In this document: positions 1 to 5,172 of the stretch, piece by piece | Layout of the letters: every line of letters starts with the position of its first letter | How positions within the stretch are numbered: the stretch's first letter is position 1 | Assembly (NCBI GenBank): GCA_023151145.1 | Contig: JAKLJM010000192.1 | Coordinates: 4,151-9,322, forward strand | Direction: 5' to 3' | Length of the DNA stretch: 5,172 nucleotides | Origin: Bacteriovoracaceae bacterium | Lineage (GTDB): Bacteria > Bdellovibrionota > Bacteriovoracia > Bacteriovoracales > Bacteriovoracaceae | Made by a program: the position numbers and the translations under genes | Notes under the pieces: generated by a model | Database searches by the model: none | What the model was told of the DNA's origin: nothing | Seen by the model: only the letters and a program-made list of their open reading frames with translations

Positions 1-535
1 TTACTTTATAAGTGAAAACGTCAACCTCAATATCGTCTTCAAATCCTACGGTTTTCACAAGAACATTTTTTTGCGGATCAAGTGCGGCTTGCTCTCGATT
101 GTATATGCCATAATTTAATTTCTCTTGCACAAGCGAATGATCGCGCGAGAGTTGATAGAGGCGTTGTTTATTAACGAGATAAGCTCTAGAGTCTCCGACG
201 TTACCAATGTAGAGATAGGGTCCACGAAATAAAAAACTGACAACAGTCGTTCCCATTCCTTGAAGTTCAGGGTTTTTTTCCGCGAAATCTTTGATCGTCT
301 TGTTTGTTTCTTGAATAGATTTAGAAACCAGAAGTGTGGGGTCTAGATTCCAGTGCCCCAAGAGAAATTTGGGAATATGATCTGTGGCCATCTGCGAAGC
401 AATGTCTCCGCCGTTATGTCCGCCCATTCCGTCAGCAACGACAAAGTAATGCTTTTCCACATCAAAGCAGATGGCATCTTGATTAGTTTTTCTTTTGCGC
501 CCGATATCTGTAGCGCCACTGGCGATTAATGGCAT
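1..535 (-). CDS. PP2C-type Ser/Thr protein phosphatase (Stp1/PrpC-like), C-terminus beyond window
   Basis: Cytoplasmic metal-dependent phosphatase expected to remove phosphate from Ser/Thr (PPM/PP2C family). I translated the minus strand by eye: 178 codons are open and run off the left edge, against roughly 240 or more residues for a whole bacterial PP2C. Motifs appear in family order: TDIG (9-12), R15 and NQD (18-20, usually NED), VADGMGGHNGG (33-43), GMGTT (93-97), GNVGDSRAYL (111-120) and LSRDHSLVQ (129-137). D20, D35 and D115 are the expected metal ligands, so the visible part looks catalytically intact. No signal peptide or membrane segment is seen. The ATG at 535 is secure: an in-frame TAA lies at 539-541, just upstream, with a modest GGAAA Shine-Dalgarno 8 nt before the ATG. 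The gene is divergent from prkA, which suggests a link to that kinase-like protein (inference). Family assignment is very firm; the substrate is unknown. Confidence 0.95.
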   Translation of the reverse strand, partial: MPLIASGATDIGRKRKTNQDAICFDVEKHYFVVADGMGGHNGGDIASQMATDHIPKFLLGHWNLDPTLLVSKSIQETNKTIKDFAEKNPELQGMGTTVVSFLFRGPYLYIGNVGDSRAYLVNKQRLYQLSRDHSLVQEKLNYGIYNREQAALDPQKNVLVKTVGFEDDIEVDVFTYKV

Positions 536-545
536 GTTTTATTTC

Positions 546-561
546 CATGGTGTCACACATG
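546..561. repeat. Imperfect inverted repeat, possible operator near the PP2C start
   Basis: A perfect 9-nt odd palindrome GTGTCACAC (550-558) is flanked by CAT (546-548) and ATG (559-561), giving an almost symmetrical site broken by one extra G at 549. It lies 11-26 nt upstream of the phosphatase ATG and touches its weak Shine-Dalgarno. It could be a repressor operator or a small mRNA stem limiting translation, but a repeat this short can arise by chance. Confidence 0.25.
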
Positions 562-590
562 CACCGGTATAATAAATAAGAGTTATAATC

Positions 591-619
591 ATTGTTTGCG
601 GGCTCAAGAATTTTGTCAA
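591..619 (-). promoter_or_regulatory. Candidate sigma70-type promoter for the PP2C gene
   Basis: On the minus strand a perfect -35 hexamer TTGACA (619-614) is followed after 17 nt by AACAAT (596-591), which matches the -10 consensus at 4 of 6 positions. Transcription would start near 584 and give a leader of about 50 nt. The -35 is excellent and the -10 mediocre, so the promoter may be weak or activator-assisted. It shares five base pairs with the rightward -35. Confidence 0.45.
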
Positions 620-641
620 CCATTCTATATCTTACTAAAAT
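613..641 (+). promoter_or_regulatory. Candidate sigma70-type promoter for prkA-yhbH-spoVR
   Basis: TTGTCA (613-618, 5 of 6 to consensus) and TAAAAT (636-641, 5 of 6) are separated by exactly 17 nt, the best plus-strand promoter match in the gap. Transcription would start near 648, leaving a leader of about 77 nt before the prkA GTG. In E. coli the homologous operon depends on the stationary-phase sigma factor RpoS, which reads similar -10 sequences; whether that applies here cannot be told from the sequence. Confidence 0.55.
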
Positions 642-712
642 ACTCGGAATGAAAGTTTCTTTTCTTATTTTTAAGATCTGTGATTTAATTAAAGAAACAC
701 CGGTTGTTTATC

Positions 713-721
713 AGGGAGGAG
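713..721 (+). promoter_or_regulatory. Strong Shine-Dalgarno that fixes the prkA start at GTG 725
   Basis: AGGGAGGAG ends 3 nt before GTG 725, with the GGGAGG core (714-719) 5 nt away. It lies inside the reading frame that would begin at TTG 704, which has no comparable site, so the GTG start is strongly preferred. Confidence 0.85.
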
Positions 722-724
722 ACC

Positions 725-2782
725 GTGGCCAAGATTGAAATCAATAAATTCATGGATGAGAATTATCGCATATCTGATTTTTCCCATCTACACTGGACTG
801 GGACTTTCCAGCAATACCTAGACATGGTGACTGAAAATCCAAAAATTACTCGCAATGCATTTCAGCGCGTACATGACATGGTTATGTCGTACGGCTCAAC
901 TGCTTATACCGAATATAAAAAAGAAGTTGTTCGCTACCATTTCTTTGATGATCCAATTGCTAACGGTAAAGATGCGGTTTTTGGTATTGATGTTCACTTA
1001 ATGAAATTGGTGAATTTCTTTAAATCAGCAGCAGCTGGTTATGGAACTGAAAAACGTGTTCTTCTTCTTCACGGACCAGTTGGTTCGGCAAAATCATCAA
1101 TATCAAGAATGATTAAAAAAGGAATTGAACATTACTCACGCACTGATGAAGGAGCCCTTTTTACTTTTGAATGGTTTGATGACCATGAATCAGAAATTTT
1201 AGGTGGTGCACGTGTATTTCCAAGCCCGATGCACGAAGAACCTTTAAAACTTTTACCGGTTGAAGTCAGAAAACAATTTTTAGAAGAAGTGAATAAGGGA
1301 AGAAAAGACGGGCATAAAATAAATATTAAAGGTGAAGTGTGTCCAGCTGACCGTTATATTTTAGGTGAGTACTTAAAGAAATATAACGGAGATTGGAAGC
1401 GAGTTCTTTCACACGTTCGTGTGAAGAGATTATTACTTTCTGAAAAAGATCGTATTGGTATTGGCACATTTCAACCAAAAGATGAAAAAAACCAAGATTC
1501 AACTGAGTTAACAGGTGATATTAACTATCGCAAAATCGCTCTTTATGGTTCTGATTCAGACCCAAGAGCTTTTAATTTTGATGGAGAGTTCAATATTGCC
1601 AATCGTGGTATTGTTGAATTTATCGAGATGTTAAAGTTAGACGTAGCGTTTTTATATGATTTACTTGGTGCTTCTCAAGAGCAGTCGATTAAACCTAAAA
1701 AATTCGCACAAACTGATATTGATGAAGTTATTCTTGGTCACACCAATGAGCCAGAGTTTAGAAAGCTTCAATCAAATGAATTTATGGAAGCCCTTCGTGA
1801 TAGAACGGTAAAGATTGACGTTCCTTACATCACTCGACTTGATCAGGAAGTTAAAATTTATCAAAAAGATTTTAATAACGATAGAATTCCACATGTTCAT
1901 ATCGCTCCACATACAATCGAAATGGCTTCAACTTGGTCAATTTTAACCAGACTTGAAGAGCCGAAAAAATCTGATTTAACAAAACTTCAAAAATTGAAAC
2001 TGTACAATGGAAAAACACTTCCTGGTTACAATGAAGATAACGTAAAAGAACTTCGTAAAGAAGCTATTCGCGAAGGTCTTGAAGGAATTTCTCCTCGTTA
2101 TATTCAAGATAAACTTTCTAACTCATTGGTAAAATATGGCCATACTGGGTGTTTAAATCCGTTTATGGTTTTCAATGAATTAGAGAGTGGTTTAAAACAT
2201 CACAGTTTAATCAATTCACCTGATCAGTTAGATCATTATAAAGAAATGCTGGCCATTGCTCGTCAAGAGTATGAAGACACAGTGAAAAATGATGTGCAAA
2301 AAGCGATTTCTGTTGATGAAACAGCCATTCAAACTTTGTGTGCAAATTTTATTGATAACGTAAAAGCTTATACTCAAAAAGAAAAAATTAGAAACAAGTA
2401 TTCTAATAAATTAGAAGATGCTGATGAAAGATTTATGAGAAGTATCGAAGAAAAAATCGATATTCCAGAATCTAGAAAAGATGATTTTCGTCGCGAAATC
2501 ATGAACTACATCGGCGCATTGGCGATTGAAGGAAAAGTTTTTGATTATAAAATGAATGAAAGATTACATAGAGCTTTAGAGTTAAAGCTTTTTGAGGATC
2601 AAAAAGATTCAATTAAATTGACTTCAATTATTTCAAAAGTTGTAGACAAAGAAACACAAGAAAAAATTGATGTTGTTAAATCAAGATTAATTAAAAATCA
2701 TGGATACTGTGAGATTTGTGCTACTGATGCTTTAAACTTTGTAGCTTCAATTTTTGCTAAAGGTGACTCGGCCAAGTCTTAG
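725..2782 (+). CDS. prkA: PrkA/YeaG family AAA+ protein (Ser kinase / ATP-dependent protease)
   Basis: Cytoplasmic AAA+ ATPase of the PrkA family, described as a Ser protein kinase and, in Bacillus, more recently as an ATP-dependent protease, so the activity is debated. The N-terminal PrkA AAA domain covers about residues 20-400: Walker A GPVGSAKSS (117-125, Lys123), GIGTFQPKDEKNQD (245-258), ANRGIVEFIEM (292-302, likely Walker B area), GHTNEPEF (338-345, sensor-1-like) and ALRDRT with R358/R360 as arginine-finger candidates. The C-terminal PrkA domain includes EGLEGISPR (450-458). At 685 residues from GTG 725 it is longer than E. coli YeaG (about 644) and B. subtilis PrkA (about 631); some extra length sits around residues 190-240. 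CPAD (206-209) stands where I recall a CPxC pair in the Bacillus type. ATG 752 is a less likely start. First gene of the cluster; its stop codon lies in a hairpin loop. Confidence 0.95.
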   Translation: MAKIEINKFMDENYRISDFSHLHWTGTFQQYLDMVTENPKITRNAFQRVHDMVMSYGSTAYTEYKKEVVRYHFFDDPIANGKDAVFGIDVHLMKLVNFFKSAAAGYGTEKRVLLLHGPVGSAKSSISRMIKKGIEHYSRTDEGALFTFEWFDDHESEILGGARVFPSPMHEEPLKLLPVEVRKQFLEEVNKGRKDGHKINIKGEVCPADRYILGEYLKKYNGDWKRVLSHVRVKRLLLSEKDRIGIGTFQPKDEKNQDSTELTGDINYRKIALYGSDSDPRAFNFDGEFNIANRGIVEFIEMLKLDVAFLYDLLGASQEQSIKPKKFAQTDIDEVILGHTNEPEFRKLQSNEFMEALRDRTVKIDVPYITRLDQEVKIYQKDFNNDRIPHVHIAPHTIEMASTWSILTRLEEPKKSDLTKLQKLKLYNGKTLPGYNEDNVKELRKEAIREGLEGISPRYIQDKLSNSLVKYGHTGCLNPFMVFNELESGLKHHSLINSPDQLDHYKEMLAIARQEYEDTVKNDVQKAISVDETAIQTLCANFIDNVKAYTQKEKIRNKYSNKLEDADERFMRSIEEKIDIPESRKDDFRREIMNYIGALAIEGKVFDYKMNERLHRALELKLFEDQKDSIKLTSIISKVVDKETQEKIDVVKSRLIKNHGYCEICATDALNFVASIFAKGDSAKS

Positions 2783-2791
2783 GACTTGGCC
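2770..2791 (+). promoter_or_regulatory. Perfect 9-bp hairpin with the prkA stop codon in its loop
   Basis: GGCCAAGTC (2770-2778) and GACTTGGCC (2783-2791) are exact reverse complements around the loop TTAG, whose last three bases are the prkA stop TAG. No T-run follows (the next bases are CTTGATTGC), so it does not look like an intrinsic terminator. It more likely affects mRNA stability, processing or coupling between prkA and yhbH translation, or acts as a partial attenuator. Confidence 0.7.
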
Positions 2792-2807
2792 CTTGATTGC
2801 ATAAGGG
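2790..2807 (+). promoter_or_regulatory. Weak hairpin covering the yhbH Shine-Dalgarno
   Basis: CCCTT (2790-2794) can pair with AAGGG (2803-2807) across an 8-nt loop. The right arm is part of the yhbH Shine-Dalgarno TAAGGG (2802-2807), 6 nt before ATG 2814. The left arm shares two bases (2790-2791) with the stronger upstream hairpin, so the two cannot both form fully. The 5-bp stem alone is weak and its role is inferred. Confidence 0.4.
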
Positions 2808-2813
2808 TTCTTC

Positions 2814-3932
2814 ATGGATCATCCAATTAAACGCGACCACTCTCGATTTAGAAAAATTGTTAAGGGGAGAATCCGTGACAATTTAAAGAAATATGTTTCT
2901 CGAGGAGAAATGCCATCGCCTAAAGGTGACGGTACTTATAAAATTCCGATGCCTTCTATTGATACTCCACGTTTTAAATTTGGTGATAAGAACCAAGGTG
3001 GAATGGGACAAGGTCAAGGGCAAGAAGGTGATCCAGTTGACGGGCAACCTCAAGAGGGCGAAGGGCCAGGAGAAGGTGAAGTTGGTAACACTGAAGGGAA
3101 TAAAGAATTAGAAGTAGATTTAAGCTTAGAAGAATTGGCGCATATTTTAGGTGAAGAGCTCGCTCTTCCCAATATTGAGCCTAAAGGTAAAAAATCTATT
3201 CAGTCTACCACCAATAAATATACATCTATTGGTATGACGGGGCCGAATTCGCTGAAACATTTTAAGCGTACTTATCGTGAAGCCATGAAACGTCAAATGT
3301 CGACTGGGACATATGATTATATCAATCCTAAAGTTATTCCTATTAAACGTGATTTTAGATTTCGTGCCAGTGATGCCAAAGTTGAATATCAAAATTCTGC
3401 CGTCGTCATTTATATGATGGACGTTTCCGGTTCAATGGGTGACGAACAAAAGGAAATTGTTCGTACTGAATCTTTCTGGATAAATTTATGGCTTAAGTCG
3501 CAGTATAAAGATATTGAAATTCGCTACATCATTCACGATGCATCGGCAAAAGAAGTTGATGAAGAAACGTTTTTTAAAACACGAGAAAGTGGTGGAACGC
3601 TTATTAGTTCGGCCCTGAAGTTATGTAAGGAAATCATTCAAAAAGATTATGATCCAAACGAATGGAATATTTATCCTTTTCATTTTTCCGATGGTGATAA
3701 TTGGTCACAAGATGACACAAAATTATGTCTTGAAATTTTAGACAACGACATTTTACCGGCGAGCAATGTTTTTTGTTACGGCCAGGTAGAATCTCGTTAT
3801 GGTTCTGGACAATTTTATAAAGATCTTGCACAAAAATATAATGAGGATCATGAGAAAGTTATTTTAAGTAAAATTAAAAATAAAGAAGCTATCTTAGATT
3901 CAATTAAAGATTTTTTAGGTAAAGGAAAGTAG
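2814..3932 (+). CDS. yhbH: YhbH/YeaH family protein (UPF0229/DUF444), VWA-like domain
   Basis: Cytoplasmic protein of unknown biochemical role from the conserved PrkA-YhbH-SpoVR set. The basic N-terminus (residues 1-45, with SRFRKIVKGRIRDNLKKYVS typical of the family) leads into a Gly/Gln/Glu-rich low-complexity linker (about 59-96), then an acidic helical stretch with LALPNIEPKGKK. The C-terminal half is a von Willebrand A-like domain with a complete metal-ion-dependent adhesion site: DVSGSM (203-208), GGT (260-262) and SDGDNW (292-297). VWA proteins often partner AAA+ ATPases, which fits a role beside PrkA (inference). At 372 residues it resembles the shorter Bacillus YhbH (about 392) and lacks most of the charged helical insert before the VWA domain that I recall in E. 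coli YeaH (about 427). The ATG has TAAGGG 6 nt upstream. It ends in tandem stops TAG TAA. Confidence 0.93.
   Translation: MDHPIKRDHSRFRKIVKGRIRDNLKKYVSRGEMPSPKGDGTYKIPMPSIDTPRFKFGDKNQGGMGQGQGQEGDPVDGQPQEGEGPGEGEVGNTEGNKELEVDLSLEELAHILGEELALPNIEPKGKKSIQSTTNKYTSIGMTGPNSLKHFKRTYREAMKRQMSTGTYDYINPKVIPIKRDFRFRASDAKVEYQNSAVVIYMMDVSGSMGDEQKEIVRTESFWINLWLKSQYKDIEIRYIIHDASAKEVDEETFFKTRESGGTLISSALKLCKEIIQKDYDPNEWNIYPFHFSDGDNWSQDDTKLCLEILDNDILPASNVFCYGQVESRYGSGQFYKDLAQKYNEDHEKVILSKIKNKEAILDSIKDFLGKGK
2988..3101 (+). repeat. Low-complexity Gly/Gln/Glu-rich coding segment within yhbH
   Basis: GGA/GGT/GGC, CAA and GAA/GAG codons alternate through residues 59-96, giving runs such as GQGQGQEG and QEGEGPGEGE. 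It is a flexible acidic linker between the basic N-terminus and the rest of the protein. A similar glycine-rich tract occurs at this place in other family members; the exact sequence is not conserved. Confidence 0.75.
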
Positions 3933-3937
3933 TAACG

Positions 3938-5172
3938 ATGGAAAGAACCAGACCATTAGAAGGCGAGCTTTTAAGACTTAAAGAAGAAATTCATCAATAT
4001 GCCATTGAGTATGGATTGGATTTTCACCCGGTTTTTTTTGAAGTTTGTGATTACGACACTATTAATATTTTAGCGGCTCAAGGTGGCTTTCCTAGTCGAT
4101 ACCCACATTGGCGCTTTGGGATGGAGTATGACCAATTGTCTAAAGGTTATGCTTACGGATTACAAAAAATTTATGAGATGGTAGTTAATACTAATCCTTG
4201 TTATGCCTATCTTTTAAATGCCAATCATATTGTTGATCAAAAAATTGTTATGGCCCATGTTTATGGACATGCTGATTTTTTCAAAAACAATGCTTGGTTT
4301 AAAAATACTGATCGAAATATGATGTCTGTAATGGCCAATCACGGGACAAAAATTCGCCGTTACATGGAAAAATACGGCCAAAATCGAGTTGAAGAATTTA
4401 TTGATAGGGTATTATCAATAGAAAATTTGATTGATACCAATATGCTTTTTGAAACTCAAGAATTGAAACGCCAAAGAGACGAACGTTACAAGAAAGCTAA
4501 AGAAGATATTGAAAAAGAAACTGATGATCGCTCTCAGGCGCTTAAGTCTTTTATGCGAACAAAGTCGAAAAACGATACAGATCGCGCTCCAGTAGAGAAA
4601 GAAGTGAAAACAACGGATTTAGCTACTGATAAAAAAGTTGAGTACGCTCGAGATGTCATGCTTTATGTTTTAGAAAATGCTCCCTTAGAAGAATGGGAAG
4701 CAGATATCTTGGGTTGTTTAAGAGACGAATCCTATTATTACTTACCGCAACGTTTAACCAAAATTATGAATGAAGGTTGGGCAAGTTACTGGCATTCGAC
4801 AATTATGACCAATAAAGCACTTAAAGCATCAGAGCTGATTGATTATTGTGACCACCATGCAGGGGTCATGGCCATGAGTAAGCGAAACATTAATCCTTAT
4901 AAAATTGGAATCGAACTTTTTAGAGATATTGAGTATCGTTGGAATACGGGAAAGTTTGGTAAAGACTATAATGACTGCGACGATATGCACGTAAAGGCAA
5001 ATTGGAATAAGGAATTAGGGTTAGGAAAGGCCAAGATTTTTGAAGTGAGAAGTACTCACAATGACGTAACATTTATTGATGAGTTTTTTACTCAGGATTT
5101 TTGTGATCGCCAACAGCTCTTCACCTATAAATACAATCCGAGAACTGGTAGAAATGAAATCGAATCTCGTGA
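3938..5172 (+). CDS. spoVR: SpoVR/YcgB family protein, C-terminus beyond window
   Basis: Conserved cytoplasmic protein named for a B. subtilis mutant affected in spore cortex formation; YcgB is the E. coli homologue. Its biochemical activity is unknown. I translated 411 codons without a stop; complete members have about 470-510 residues, so the last 60-100 are missing. Family signatures are plain: FFEVCDYDTINILAAQGGFP (34-53), then RYPHWRFGMEY, YAYGLQKIYEM, MAHVYGHADFFKNN with H107 and H111, NEGWASYWHSTIM (278-290), and HHAGVMAMSKRNINPYKIG in the C-terminal part. The many conserved His, Glu and Trp residues suggest metal or ligand binding (inference). A charged, helix-prone segment at about 182-245 is the variable linker. 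The ATG lies 5 bp after the yhbH stop, with AAGGA (3922-3926) 11 nt upstream, a rather long spacing, so translational coupling to yhbH is likely. Confidence 0.96.
   Translation, partial: MERTRPLEGELLRLKEEIHQYAIEYGLDFHPVFFEVCDYDTINILAAQGGFPSRYPHWRFGMEYDQLSKGYAYGLQKIYEMVVNTNPCYAYLLNANHIVDQKIVMAHVYGHADFFKNNAWFKNTDRNMMSVMANHGTKIRRYMEKYGQNRVEEFIDRVLSIENLIDTNMLFETQELKRQRDERYKKAKEDIEKETDDRSQALKSFMRTKSKNDTDRAPVEKEVKTTDLATDKKVEYARDVMLYVLENAPLEEWEADILGCLRDESYYYLPQRLTKIMNEGWASYWHSTIMTNKALKASELIDYCDHHAGVMAMSKRNINPYKIGIELFRDIEYRWNTGKFGKDYNDCDDMHVKANWNKELGLGKAKIFEVRSTHNDVTFIDEFFTQDFCDRQQLFTYKYNPRTGRNEIESR

Larger units (their letters stand above)
536..724. other. Divergent intergenic control region between PP2C gene and prkA
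   Basis: This 189-bp AT-rich stretch has no supportable gene. It holds the promoters and ribosome binding sites listed separately, a small inverted repeat at 546-561 near the phosphatase start, two TATAAT strings on the plus strand (568-573 and 584-589) without convincing -35 partners, and a weak 5-bp hairpin (695-709, AAACA/TGTTT) just before the prkA Shine-Dalgarno. No terminator or riboswitch-like structure was recognised. Confidence 0.8.

Noticed and set aside
568..589. Two perfect TATAAT strings on the plus strand as prkA promoters
   Set aside because: Neither has a recognisable -35 at 16-18 nt nor an extended TGn element, and AT-rich gaps produce such strings often.
704..724. TTG 704 as the prkA start, adding seven residues
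   Set aside because: The strong Shine-Dalgarno at 713-721 lies within this extension and is placed correctly for GTG 725; the TTG has no good ribosome site of its own.
2770..2791. Intrinsic terminator after prkA
   Set aside because: The stem is strong, but no T-run follows it and the next two genes are normally co-transcribed with prkA.
2893..3111. 72-codon plus-strand reading frame overlapping yhbH
   Set aside because: It lies wholly inside yhbH in another frame, much of it over the low-complexity linker, and its product shows no recognisable family features.
3147..3392. 81-codon minus-strand reading frame inside yhbH
   Set aside because: It is antisense to well-conserved yhbH coding sequence and its product resembles no family I know.
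3634..3831. 65-codon minus-strand reading frame inside yhbH
   Set aside because: It is antisense to the VWA domain; the conserved plus-strand protein explains the sequence fully.
1..5172. Mobile element, CRISPR array, tRNA or rRNA gene
   Set aside because: No direct-repeat array, transposase, integrase, terminal inverted repeats or structural RNA pattern was seen; nearly all bases lie in four ordinary protein genes.

Overview
The window is AT-rich and carries four protein genes: one read leftward, partial at the left edge, and three read rightward as a tight cluster, the last cut by the right edge. The rightward cluster is the widely conserved trio PrkA (YeaG) - YhbH/YeaH (UPF0229) - SpoVR (YcgB). 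The leftward gene is a PP2C-type Ser/Thr protein phosphatase. The gene order, low GC, PrkA and YhbH versions closer to the Bacillus/deltaproteobacterial type than to E. coli YeaG/YeaH, and the adjacent PP2C would fit an AT-rich Bdellovibrionota (Bacteriovorax-like) or other deltaproteobacterium. This placement is inference from remembered family sequences, not a search result. The SpoVR name does not by itself imply sporulation, because the trio is common in non-sporulating bacteria.

Layout: 1-535 (minus) is the N-terminal 178 residues of the PP2C phosphatase. 536-724 is a 189-bp divergent control region. Its best rightward promoter (TTGTCA-N17-TAAAAT) and best leftward -35 (TTGACA) overlap almost completely, so the two promoters appear to be back-to-back and mutually exclusive. 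725-2782 is prkA, starting at a GTG behind a strong Shine-Dalgarno rather than at the upstream TTG. The 31-bp gap to yhbH holds a perfect 9-bp hairpin whose loop contains the prkA stop codon, overlapping a second, weaker hairpin that would cover the yhbH Shine-Dalgarno. 2814-3932 is yhbH, a von Willebrand A-like protein with an intact metal-ion site. 3938-5172 is spoVR, 411 codons without a stop, beginning 5 bp after yhbH.

How they may work together: in studied bacteria these three genes are co-expressed under starvation, stationary phase or sporulation control. PrkA is an AAA+ protein described as a Ser kinase and, more recently in Bacillus, as an ATP-dependent protease. YhbH has a VWA fold of the kind that often partners AAA+ ATPases. 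SpoVR is a conserved cytoplasmic protein of unknown biochemistry. The divergent phosphatase, possibly sharing a control point with PrkA, could be the counter-enzyme of the kinase or a readout of the same stress signal. The trio itself is known. The less ordinary parts here are the phosphatase linkage, the overlapping divergent promoters and the hairpin at the prkA/yhbH junction.
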